Part shown: piece after piece, positions 1 through 6,310 of the stretch | Numbering within the stretch: position 1 is the stretch's first letter | Layout of the letters: the number at the start of each line of letters is the position of its first letter | Source of the DNA: UBA5972 sp964600965 | GTDB lineage: Bacteria > Pseudomonadota > Alphaproteobacteria > Rhodobacterales > Rhodobacteraceae | DNA: 6,782 nucleotides | Assembly (NCBI GenBank): GCA_964600965.1 | Contig: CAZRLO010000132.1 | Span: 1-6,782 of the forward strand | Direction of reading: 5' to 3' | Made by a program: the position numbers and the translations under genes | Notes under the pieces: model-generated | What the model was told of the DNA's origin: nothing | Databases searched by the model: none | What the model saw: only the letters and a program-made list of their open reading frames with translations

Positions 1-1
1 C

Positions 2-1051
2 GAAAAGGACAATATCCGTCCACTGGTCGCATTGCTGGAAACGGCGCTTGGCGGTGCCGTCGGGGCTGTCGTCATCGACGAACACCACTTCCCAGCCGAT
101 ACCGCAAAAGAGGTCCGCGCCCTGGGACGCGAGCGCGCCGGCGTGCGGGTCATTCACCGGATCGGGCGGCGTGGTCTGGCAGGCGCGTGTATCGAGGGCA
201 TCCTGTCCAGCGTCGCGCCCATCGTTGCGGTGATGGATGCGGATTTACAGCATGACGAGACCAGACTGCCCGACATGCTGGCCGCGCTGGTCGCCGATCC
301 GGACCTCGATATCGTCATCGGCAGCCGCAACGTTGCAGACGGCTCGTCCGGGACCGGATTGTCGGCGATGCGCAAATGGGGCAGCGACGTTGCAACCGGC
401 ATGGCGCGGCGCGCACTGCGGATCACTGCCAGCGACCCGATGAGCGGATTTTTCATGGTCCGGCGGCAAAGTTTCAATTCCGTGGTTCTGACCCTGCAAC
501 AGCAGGGTTTCAAGATATTGGCCGACATGCTTTCGGCCAGTCGTGGCCGCTGGAAAATCCACGAGATCGGCTATACTTTCCGCGAACGCCGCCACGGGCT
601 CAGCAAGATGGACAGTGCGGTGACCCTGGAGTTCCTGGGCCTGCTGGCAGTGCGCATGACCGGCGGCCTGGTGTCGATCCGGTTCATCCTGTTCATGCTG
701 GTCGGACTTTCCGGCCTGTTCGTCCATCTGACGGTTTTGAATGGTGTTCTGGGGGTGGTCCCGGGGCGCTTTGCTCTGGCGCAGACCGTTGCCGTCGTGG
801 TGGCGATGACCTCGAATTTCATCCTGAATAACGCGTTGACCTACAAGGACCGGTCACTGAAGGGGCGCGCTTTCCTGCGCGGGCTGTTCTCGTTTTACGG
901 GGTCTGCTCGGTCGGTGCGGTCGCCAATATCGGGGTCGGCGCGGCCATCTATTCCGTTTTGCCGATTGCCAATCTGGCCGGGTTTGCCGGGGCGCTGGTC
1001 GGGGCTTTGTGGAATTTCGTCGCCAGTGCGCTGGTGACGTGGAAGACCTGA
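2..1051 (+). CDS. Polyprenyl-phosphate glycosyltransferase, GT2 (DPM1-like) plus GtrA-type membrane domain; 5'-partial, with internal inverted segment
   Basis: The product is predicted to transfer a sugar from a nucleotide sugar to polyprenyl phosphate at the inner membrane. The reading frame is open from the window edge, and the first visible residues (EKDNIRPLVALLETAL) match the region just after the family's N-terminal P-T-x-N-E, so the start and roughly 10-20 residues are missing. A TTG at 32 is not the start. In fragment numbering (E at base 2 is residue 1), the metal-binding DAD of MDADLQHDE is at 79-81, SDPMSGFF at 144-151 and RERRHGLSK at 194-202. From about 225 to the end there are four hydrophobic segments with the GtrA-like SNFILNNALTY. 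Residues 19-33 are abnormal: the family's DDDSPDG motif is absent and is found on the opposite strand (see 56-100). As written, the enzyme probably binds donor poorly or is inactive. A GT39 gene follows after 17 bp, probably in the same operon. The family call is firm; the sugar is unknown. Confidence 0.9.
   Translation, partial: EKDNIRPLVALLETALGGAVGAVVIDEHHFPADTAKEVRALGRERAGVRVIHRIGRRGLAGACIEGILSSVAPIVAVMDADLQHDETRLPDMLAALVADPDLDIVIGSRNVADGSSGTGLSAMRKWGSDVATGMARRALRITASDPMSGFFMVRRQSFNSVVLTLQQQGFKILADMLSASRGRWKIHEIGYTFRERRHGLSKMDSAVTLEFLGLLAVRMTGGLVSIRFILFMLVGLSGLFVHLTVLNGVLGVVPGRFALAQTVAVVVAMTSNFILNNALTYKDRSLKGRAFLRGLFSFYGVCSVGAVANIGVGAAIYSVLPIANLAGFAGALVGALWNFVASALVTWKT
48..108. repeat. 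Short inverted repeat bounding the inverted segment
   Basis: The left arm GCGGT (51-55) and right arm ACCGC (101-105) are perfect reverse complements. Extended outward, TTGGCGGT (48-55) pairs with AAA-flanked ACCGCAAA (101-108) at 7 of 8 positions. The arms flank exactly the 45 bp whose orientation is anomalous. The repeat is shorter than those at most known recombinase-driven invertible elements, and no invertase gene lies in the window. Confidence 0.75.
56..100 (-). other. Inverted 45-bp core within the GT2 domain (micro-inversion)
   Basis: Read on the plus strand, these 15 codons give AVGAVVIDEHHFPAD, which does not fit the GT2 fold position. Read as the reverse complement they give IGWEVVFVDDDSPDG. 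Placed between the flanking codons, this produces TALGG-IGWEVVFVDDDSPDG-TAKEVR, the expected beta strand and acidic nucleotide-binding motif of DPM1-like enzymes. The core is a whole number of codons and in exact register, so the frame is open in both orientations. Because of the bounding inverted repeat, the true breakpoints may lie anywhere in 51-55 and 101-105. That the segment is inverted relative to the family is directly visible; the cause is not. Confidence 0.9.
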
Positions 1052-1068
1052 CAGGTTTCGGGAAACCA

Positions 1069-2598
1069 ATGGATTTGACCATAAAACCCCTGACCGACCC
1101 TGACCCGATACCCGGCCACGTTGCCCGGCGCATGCTGGTGCTGTTGCTAGGCGTCAGCCTGATACTGAAGCTGATCCTGGCGGCAAACCTGCCGCTGGTG
1201 GTGGACGAGGCCTATGCCATCGCCGTGGCCCGCGAATACAGTCTCAGCTTTTTCGACCATCCGCCGCTTGGCTTCTGGTTGCCGGTCTTGATGGGCGATC
1301 TGACCGGGGTCGCGCATCCGTTGGTCTATCGTGCGCCGTTCCTGCTGTCGGGTCTCGGCACCGCACTGGTGATGTTCGCGCTGGGCCGCGAGCTTGGCGG
1401 CAACCGCGCTGGTATCTGGACAACGGTGCTGTATGTCGCGGCACCCTTTTTTCTGTTGTCCGGTGGGATGTTCGTTGTACCCGACGGGCCGCTGGGTCTG
1501 TTTACGGCACTGGCCGCATGGCAGTTGGTGCGGATCCTTAAGGGCGGTGGCGATGTGGGCATTACCGCATGGATTCTGGTGGGACTGGCACTGGCGCTGG
1601 CGTTGGCGTCAAAATACCAGGCGGCATGGTTTCCCGTCGCGGCACTGATCCATATGGCGGTTTTTCCCCGTGCGCGGCGATGGCTGCTGACCACCGGTCC
1701 CTGGGTCGCGGCAATGATCGGGCTGATGGGGCTTGCGCCGGCGGTGGTCTGGAACATGAACCACGACTGGGCCTCGTTCGCGTTTCATGGCGGGCGCGCG
1801 GGCGGAGGGATCAACCCCGGCAATTTCGCGCAGACAATGGTGGCGCAGACGCTGTTTCTGCTGCCAACGGGCTTGTTGGCGGTGTTGGCTGCGATACTGG
1901 CGTTGGGTCGCGGTCGAAACGGTTCGGATGCGAAATGGTTCTTACTGTTGCTGGGGGCGGGTCCGATCCTGATATTCAACTATGTCTATCTGACCGGCGA
2001 TGCACCGTTCGCGCATTGGACGATGCCGGGGTGGCTGTTGTTGCTGCCCCTGGCGGGCGAGCGGATGGCAACGCTGCCACCCGCCCGGTCCCGGCGGTTC
2101 CTGCGCTGGACCGGTGGGCTGGTCGCGGTGGTCTGGGCGGTCTTTCTGGCGTTGATGGTGCAGGCCAATACCGGTGCGCTGACCCGCTGGTTCTATAACG
2201 ATCCGCCGCACTGGGATCAAACGCTGGCGTTGCCTGATCTTGGTGGGTTGCGTGGCGAACTGGTCGCGCGGGGCCTGTGGAGCGGGACCGAGGTTCTGAT
2301 GGCGAAGAACTGGCTGGAGGGCGGGCTGTTCGACGCGGCCCTTGCCGGGCAGAAACCGATGCGCATCCAGAATGAAAGGGCCGCGCACCATTTCCGATAT
2401 CTCAGCGATTCCGAGGCGACCGGGGCGACCCTGCTGATGGCAATGTCGCGCAAGGGGGCTGTGGAAAGGACCGGCGCCGATTTACTGGCGCGCGCGCGTG
2501 CGATTGACGCGGGCGCAACGTTGCTTGCGCCGATCATGCTGTTGCGGGGGCGACAGACGTATATCGCGATTTCGCTGGTCCGGCTCAGGCTCGACTGA
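1069..2598 (+). CDS. GT39 / ArnT-like integral-membrane glycosyltransferase
   Basis: This 509-residue multi-pass protein probably moves a sugar from a polyprenyl-phosphate carrier to an acceptor on the periplasmic side. After a hydrophobic first helix (about 22-40) comes the loop motif V-D46-E47-A-Y, the acidic pair typical of GT39/PMT enzymes, followed by F-D63-H-P-P66. Further family-like features are VVPDGPL, ASKYQAAW, NMNHDWASFAFHGG and AHWTMPGW, separated by about ten hydrophobic stretches, with a soluble C-terminal part. I chose the ATG at 1069, preceded by GGGA at 1060-1063 with a 5-nt spacer and lying 17 bp after the upstream stop. An in-frame GTG at 1039 (V-E-D-L-T...) would overlap the upstream gene by 13 bp and cannot be excluded. 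The pairing with the GT2-GtrA gene suggests that gene supplies its donor. The acceptor (lipid A, O-antigen or protein) cannot be told from sequence. Confidence 0.85.
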   Translation: MDLTIKPLTDPDPIPGHVARRMLVLLLGVSLILKLILAANLPLVVDEAYAIAVAREYSLSFFDHPPLGFWLPVLMGDLTGVAHPLVYRAPFLLSGLGTALVMFALGRELGGNRAGIWTTVLYVAAPFFLLSGGMFVVPDGPLGLFTALAAWQLVRILKGGGDVGITAWILVGLALALALASKYQAAWFPVAALIHMAVFPRARRWLLTTGPWVAAMIGLMGLAPAVVWNMNHDWASFAFHGGRAGGGINPGNFAQTMVAQTLFLLPTGLLAVLAAILALGRGRNGSDAKWFLLLLGAGPILIFNYVYLTGDAPFAHWTMPGWLLLLPLAGERMATLPPARSRRFLRWTGGLVAVVWAVFLALMVQANTGALTRWFYNDPPHWDQTLALPDLGGLRGELVARGLWSGTEVLMAKNWLEGGLFDAALAGQKPMRIQNERAAHHFRYLSDSEATGATLLMAMSRKGAVERTGADLLARARAIDAGATLLAPIMLLRGRQTYIAISLVRLRLD

Positions 2599-2699
2599 AC
2601 GGGTCAATCAAGGGCGCCGCATCCCGCGTCGGTGTGGTTTTCGGGCATAGGTGCGCAAACCATGAACCGGCCGGCCCGCAGCCCTGCGCCGCTGGCAGT
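2599..2699. other. Convergent intergenic spacer, no clear terminator
   Basis: The 101 bp lie between the 3' ends of the GT39 gene and argF. They contain the palindrome CCGGCCGG near 2669-2676 and a short CGCA/TGCG pairing nearby, but no strong stem followed by a T tract on either strand. No gene is seen. Confidence 0.5.
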
Positions 2700-3626
2700 T
2701 CAGATTTCCAGACAATAGCGCATGATCGCCTTTTGGGCGTGCAGGCGGTTTTCCGCCTCGTCCAGAACCACCGAATTCGGCCCGTCCATCACGTCGGACG
2801 TGGCCTCTTCGCCGCGATGCGCGGGCAGGCAATGCATGAACAGCGTGTCGTCCCTTGCCCCGCGCAGCAGCGCTGGATTGACCTGATAGGGACGCAACTG
2901 GTTGTGCCGCCGTTCGCGCGCCGACTGGGCATCGTGCATCGACAGCCACGCGTCGGTCAGGATCAGGTCGGCGTCGCGCACGGCCTTGTCCGCGTCCCGT
3001 TCGATCCGGGCCGAGACCCCTTGCTGGCGTGCCCAGTTCATCCACGTCGCCTCCGGGTCCAGTGTTTCGGGGCCGGTAAAGGTAAAGTCGAACCCGAATT
3101 GCCCGGCCGCGTGAATGACACTGGCGCAGACATTGTTGCCATCGCCCGACCAGACCACCTTTTTGCCCCGGATCGGCCCTCGGTGTTCCTCGTACGTCAT
3201 GACATCGGCCATCACCTGGCAAGGATGCGTGCGATTGGTCAGCCCGTTGATGACCGGCACGTCGGCATGTTCGGCCATTTCCAGCAGGGTCGCCTCGTCA
3301 AACGTGCGGATCATGATCAGATCGACATAGCGGCTGAGCACGCGCGCGGTATCGGCGATGGTCTCGCCATGGCCAAGCTGCATTTCGGTGCCCGACAGCA
3401 CCAACGTCTGCCCGCCCATCTGGCGCACGCCAACATCGAAAGATACCCGGGTTCGGGTCGAAGGTTTTTCAAAGATCAGCGCCACCATCCGCCCTGCCAG
3501 CGGAGTTTCCGGGTCGGGCGCGCCCTTGGGTTGCCCCCGGCGGGCAATTTTCATGGCGGTGGCGTGATCGATGATGCCGCGCAGGTCCGCCGCATCGGTT
3601 TTATGGATATCGAGGAAATGCCTCAT
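2700..3626 (-). CDS. argF: Ornithine carbamoyltransferase
   Basis: This enzyme joins carbamoyl phosphate and ornithine to make citrulline, the sixth step of arginine synthesis, in the cytoplasm. The 308-residue length is normal. Visible motifs in order are the carbamoyl-phosphate loop S56-T-R-T-R60, H134-P-C-Q137, DGNNV at 162-166, the SM-containing ornithine loop (LTDAWLSMHD, S229-M230) and the catalytic H265-C-L-P-A-H-R271. The C-terminus DEAENRLHAQKAIMRYCLEI is typical. HNQLRPYQVN and HAQKAIMR match the Rhodobacterales form as I know it. The start ATG overlaps the argD stop (ATGA, 3623-3626) and has a strong GGAGGA Shine-Dalgarno at 3633-3638 with a 6-nt spacer. It is therefore very likely translated with argD from one mRNA. 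Nothing appears broken. Confidence 0.97.
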   Translation of the reverse strand: MRHFLDIHKTDAADLRGIIDHATAMKIARRGQPKGAPDPETPLAGRMVALIFEKPSTRTRVSFDVGVRQMGGQTLVLSGTEMQLGHGETIADTARVLSRYVDLIMIRTFDEATLLEMAEHADVPVINGLTNRTHPCQVMADVMTYEEHRGPIRGKKVVWSGDGNNVCASVIHAAGQFGFDFTFTGPETLDPEATWMNWARQQGVSARIERDADKAVRDADLILTDAWLSMHDAQSARERRHNQLRPYQVNPALLRGARDDTLFMHCLPAHRGEEATSDVMDGPNSVVLDEAENRLHAQKAIMRYCLEI

Positions 3627-4801
3627 GTCTGTTCCTCCAGTGCGGTCGCGGCCCGGTCAAGCCGGGCCACGGCTTCGGCGATGTCGGCCTCGTCGATGTT
3701 CAAAGGCGGCAGGATGCGTACGACGTTCTGCCCGCCGGGCACCGTCAGCAGGTTCTGCGCATAGCCCGCGTTGACGACATCGGTATTCGGCACCTTGCAG
3801 ATCAGCCCCAACATCAGCCCGCTGCCCCGGACCCCGAGAAACACGTCGGGATGCGCGGCGACCAGCCCTTCTAGCTTTTGGCGCAGCAATCCCGCGCGGC
3901 GGTTGACCACGGCCAGAAATTCCGGCGCGGCCACAATGTCCATCACCGCCGAACCGACCGCGCAGGCCAGCGGGTTGCCGCCATAGGTCGATCCGTGCGT
4001 ACCGGGCACCATCCCCGCCGCGGCGCGGTCGGTTGCAAGGCACGCCCCCAGCGGAAACCCACCGCCGATCCCCTTGGCCACGGCCATGATGTCGGGCGAA
4101 ACACCGGCATATTCATGTGCGAACAAGCGCCCGGTGCGCCCCATGCCGCATTGGATTTCGTCCATGATCAGCAACAATCCGTGCGGTTCGCACAAATCGC
4201 GCAGGCCGCGCAGGAATGCGTCTTCTGCGGGCAGGATTCCGCCCTCGCCTTGCACGGGCTCGACCAGGATTGCCGCGGTCGCGTCGCTGATTGCGGCCTC
4301 GACGGCATCCAGATCTCCGAAAGGTACATGGTCAAAACCCGGCAGTTCGGGGCCGAAACCGCTCAGCAGTTTCTCGCCGCCCGCAGCGGCGATCATGCCC
4401 AACGTGCGGCCGTGAAATGCATCGTGAAAGGCGATGATCCGGCTGCGCTCGGCCCGATCGCGGTGGCTGAAATACTTGCGCGCCATCTTGACTGCGCATT
4501 CCATCGCCTCGGTGCCGGAATTGGTGAAAAATACCTTGTCGGCAAAGCTGGCATCGACCAGTTGCTGCGCCAGTTTTTCCTGATTGGGAATGTGGTAAAG
4601 GTTTGATGTATGCCACAATTCATGGGCCTGCGCATTCAGTGCGGCGACCAGCGCCGGATGGGCGTGACCCAGCGAATTGACGGCAATACCCGCACCAAAG
4701 TCAAGATAGCGCGCACCGTCGGAGTCGATCAGCCAGCTACCTTCGCCCCTGACGAACGACATCGGCGCGCGCGCATAGGTCGGCAAAACGGGAGAGGTCA
4801 T
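3623..4801 (-). CDS. argD: Acetylornithine aminotransferase (class III, PLP-dependent)
   Basis: This enzyme transaminates N-acetylglutamate semialdehyde to N-acetylornithine, the fourth step of arginine synthesis. It may also act on N-succinyl-diaminopimelate semialdehyde in lysine synthesis, as some family members do. The 392 residues contain N-S-G-T-E-A-M-E (94-101, cofactor phosphate binding), EPVQGEGG (181-188), D214-E-I-Q with the PLP-ring aspartate, the Schiff-base lysine K243 in AKGIGGG, HGSTYGGNPL (269-278) and RILPPL near 363. I chose the ATG at 4801 because AAAGG (plus strand 4810-4814) lies 8 nt upstream. The GTG at 4807 would leave only 2 nt to that site. It is the first gene of the argD-argF pair and is divergent from gcrA. 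Confidence 0.96.
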   Translation of the reverse strand: MTSPVLPTYARAPMSFVRGEGSWLIDSDGARYLDFGAGIAVNSLGHAHPALVAALNAQAHELWHTSNLYHIPNQEKLAQQLVDASFADKVFFTNSGTEAMECAVKMARKYFSHRDRAERSRIIAFHDAFHGRTLGMIAAAGGEKLLSGFGPELPGFDHVPFGDLDAVEAAISDATAAILVEPVQGEGGILPAEDAFLRGLRDLCEPHGLLLIMDEIQCGMGRTGRLFAHEYAGVSPDIMAVAKGIGGGFPLGACLATDRAAAGMVPGTHGSTYGGNPLACAVGSAVMDIVAAPEFLAVVNRRAGLLRQKLEGLVAAHPDVFLGVRGSGLMLGLICKVPNTDVVNAGYAQNLLTVPGGQNVVRILPPLNIDEADIAEAVARLDRAATALEEQT

Positions 4802-4828
4802 CGGCACGGCCTTTCAGGTGGAAACCCC

Positions 4829-4857
4829 GGTTTGGCGGATCGGCCGGGGCAAGTCAA
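4829..4857 (-). promoter_or_regulatory. Possible argD promoter overlapped by an inverted repeat
   Basis: On the minus strand TTGACT (4857-4852) matches the -35 consensus at 5 of 6 positions. At 17-bp spacing the -10 position reads CAAACC, a poor match, so activation may be needed if this is the promoter. It would place the transcript start about 20 nt before the argD ATG. The inverted repeat CCCCGG (4825-4830) / CCGGGG (4844-4849), with a 13-bp centre, spans the -10 and spacer and could be an operator. This is inferred from position only. Confidence 0.3.
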
Positions 4858-5074
4858 TTCGGGTAAGGCAGGGGGATATCACGCGGCGCGCGGGAACGGA
4901 AATCGCGTCAGCGTCGGGTTCGCGGCGGGCGGGTTGCGCGTGACCAATTCATCGGTGCCTGCATCGGTTCCATGGATCCCGCCCCGATAAGCCGCCGCGA
5001 CCGCAAAGTCCAGCGCCGCAAACGCCTTTGCCGATGATCGCGGCCGATTGCGGGTATATTCCGACGGGACGGCC

Positions 5075-5102
5075 TTGCATCCCGGCGGCCACAGGGTAAA
5101 AT
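5075..5102 (+). promoter_or_regulatory. Possible sigma-70-type promoter for gcrA
   Basis: TTGCAT (5075-5080) is separated by 16 bp from TAAAAT (5097-5102). The -10 matches consensus at 5 of 6 positions and the -35 at 3 of 6. Transcription would start near 5109, giving a leader of about 65 nt before the gcrA ATG. An alternative TATATT at 5055-5060 has no well-spaced -35. Confidence 0.35.
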
Positions 5103-5174
5103 GGACGATCTATGATGGCGGCGGCGATGTTGCCGCCTGCGCGTCCGAAAACCGCCGAAACCCCGGAGAAAAGC

Positions 5175-5732
5175 ATGTCCTGGACCGATGATCGTGTCGA
5201 AGTGTTGAAAACCATGTGGACCGAAGGCAAGAGCGCCAGCCAGATTGCCAAGGAACTGGGCGGTGTCACGCGCAACGCAGTGATCGGCAAGGTGCACCGG
5301 CTGGGCCTTTCCAACCGGTCCGGCCCCACGGTAAATCCGGGCGCGCGGGAAAAACCGGAAAGCCCGCAGGCGCGGGCGGCAAAACCGCGGGCGGCGAAAC
5401 CGGCGGAAACCGCGGCGCCGGTCAAGACGCTGCCGATTCCGCCACGCAAGCCGATCATCAAGGCGGGTCAGCCTTTGCCGCCGCAGCCCTCGGCCAACGA
5501 AGTCAGCGCCGAAGCGCTGGCGAATGTACGCGAGATCGAAAAGTCCGCGCGCAAGCTGCACCTGATGGAACTGACCGAGCGCACCTGCAAGTGGCCGGTC
5601 GGCGATCCGGCGACGGACGAATTCTGGTTTTGCGGTCATCCGGTCCAGCAAGGCAAACCCTATTGCGAGGCCCATGTTGCCGTGGCGTTTCAACCGATGT
5701 CGTCGCGCCGGGACCGGCGGGCGTCGCGCTGA
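5175..5732 (+). CDS. gcrA: GcrA cell-cycle regulator
   Basis: In Caulobacter, GcrA is a sigma-70-associated transcription factor that promotes expression of cell-cycle genes whose promoters carry CcrM-methylated GANTC sites; the role here is inferred from the family. The 185-residue protein begins with the near-invariant MSWTDDRVEVLKTMW and a helix-turn-helix (about 1-45, SASQIAKELGG...NAVIGKVHRLGLSNR). A proline/alanine-rich linker follows (about 50-108). The conserved C-terminal block (about 128-182) includes ELTERTCKWPVGDP, FWFCGHP, YCEAHV and AFQPMSSRRDRR, with C138, C153, C164 and H167 in a metal-site-like arrangement. The ATG at 5175 is chosen over upstream in-frame ATGs (from 5112) because the family starts at MSW and GGAG at 5165-5168 is 6 nt upstream. 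A NUDIX gene follows after 33 bp. Confidence 0.95.
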   Translation: MSWTDDRVEVLKTMWTEGKSASQIAKELGGVTRNAVIGKVHRLGLSNRSGPTVNPGAREKPESPQARAAKPRAAKPAETAAPVKTLPIPPRKPIIKAGQPLPPQPSANEVSAEALANVREIEKSARKLHLMELTERTCKWPVGDPATDEFWFCGHPVQQGKPYCEAHVAVAFQPMSSRRDRRASR

Positions 5733-5765
5733 CGGCGAACGGGCGCCAGGGCAAGGCTCCGTCGC

Positions 5766-6224
5766 GTGCCGGGACCAAAGAAAGTCCTGCGGAAAACCGG
5801 AACGGGCACGCAATACGCCGCGCTGTGTTTTCGCCGCCGCAAAGGCGGGAAGTGCCGGATTTTGCTGGTGACCAGTCGTGGCACCGGGCGTTGGATTCCG
5901 CCGAAAGGCTGGCCGATACGCGGGCTGAGCCCGGCCCAATCCGCAGCACAGGAAGCTTTCGAGGAAGCCGGGGTAAAGGGTGCTGTCGGTTCGCGGGCCT
6001 TGGGCAAGTACAAATACCACCGCGACCCGGACGGCCCGGCGCGACCATCGGCAGAGGCGTATCTGTTTCCGCTTGAGGTCGTCGCGCTGGTCTCTGAGTT
6101 CAAGGAAAAGGGACAGCGCCGGGTCAAGTGGTTCAGCCGCAAGAAAGCGGCATTGATGGTTCGGGAACCGAAATTGCGAAAAATGATCCGCAATTTCGAC
6201 CCGGACAAGACCCCGGCAGACTGA
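5766..6224 (+). CDS. NUDIX hydrolase (diphosphoinositol-polyphosphate-phosphohydrolase-like subgroup)
   Basis: This 152-residue protein probably hydrolyses a nucleoside diphosphate linked to another moiety, or a related pyrophosphate, using divalent metal; the substrate is unknown. The N-terminal strand region QYAALCFRR...CRILLVTSRGTGRWIPPKGWP leads into the NUDIX box at G48-V70. Metal-binding glutamates E63, E66 and E67 are present. Two consensus positions differ: the first box Glu is L54 and the Arg before EU is Q62. From memory, related alphaproteobacterial proteins of the KGWP type also vary at the first position. The start is a GTG at 5766, the only plausible start after the gcrA stop, which lies in the same frame. 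The site AAGG at 5753-5756 is weak. The 33-bp gap to gcrA suggests co-transcription. Confidence 0.88.
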   Translation: MPGPKKVLRKTGTGTQYAALCFRRRKGGKCRILLVTSRGTGRWIPPKGWPIRGLSPAQSAAQEAFEEAGVKGAVGSRALGKYKYHRDPDGPARPSAEAYLFPLEVVALVSEFKEKGQRRVKWFSRKKAALMVREPKLRKMIRNFDPDKTPAD

Positions 6225-6310
6225 TGTTCGCGCGGGGTCCGCAAATATGCGGCCTTGCCTGCGGCAATATTAACGTTATCTAAACGCTCCGTGGGAATGT
6301 ATGGTGCGGT
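6225..6310. promoter_or_regulatory. Short spacer with small hairpin and possible promoter
   Basis: CCGCA (6239-6243) and TGCGG (6248-6252) form a perfect 5-bp stem around AATA, with no T tract, so it is not a convincing terminator. TTGCCT (6255-6260) with AT-rich TATCTA (6277-6282), 16 bp apart, could be a weak promoter for the DUF1178 gene. The AT-rich patch stands out from the GC-rich surroundings. Confidence 0.25.

Larger units (their letters stand above)
4802..5174. other. Divergent intergenic region between argD and gcrA
   Basis: These 373 bp hold the two leaders and likely promoters. No convincing gene is seen. A minus-strand frame from about 5111 down to a TGA near 4877 is open for about 75 codons, but has no ATG or GTG start, no ribosome binding site and no family resemblance, so it is not called. 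No GANTC methylation site is visible on inspection. A small GC-rich hairpin (GGCGGC 5120-5125 with GCCGCC 5132-5137) lies in the probable gcrA leader. Confidence 0.55.

Noticed and set aside
74..103. IDEHHFPADT read as a novel glycosyltransferase active-site motif
   Set aside because: The opposite strand of the same bases encodes the exact family motif, so an inversion explains the odd residues better than a new active site.
32..1051. TTG at 32 as the true start of the GT2 gene
   Set aside because: The frame is open to the window edge and the codons before 32 encode family-like residues (EKDNIRPLVA), so the gene simply begins outside the window.
2634..3764. 376-codon plus-strand open frame opposite argF
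   Set aside because: ArgF on the minus strand carries all catalytic motifs; the plus-strand product has no family features.
4802..4807. GTG at 4807 as argD start
   Set aside because: It leaves only 2 nt after the AAAGG site, whereas the ATG at 4801 has a normal 8-nt spacer.
5120..5137. GGCGGC/GCCGCC hairpin as a terminator or riboswitch
   Set aside because: The stem is only 6 bp in GC-rich DNA, with no T tract and no surrounding conserved structure that I recognise.
5112..5174. N-terminal extension of GcrA from the ATG at 5112
   Set aside because: The conserved N-terminus begins at MSW, and the best ribosome binding site (5165-5168) serves the ATG at 5175.
4908..6020. Long minus-strand open frame opposite gcrA and the NUDIX gene
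   Set aside because: It is arginine- and proline-rich, resembles no family, and lies antisense to well-recognised genes; it is a GC-rich shadow.
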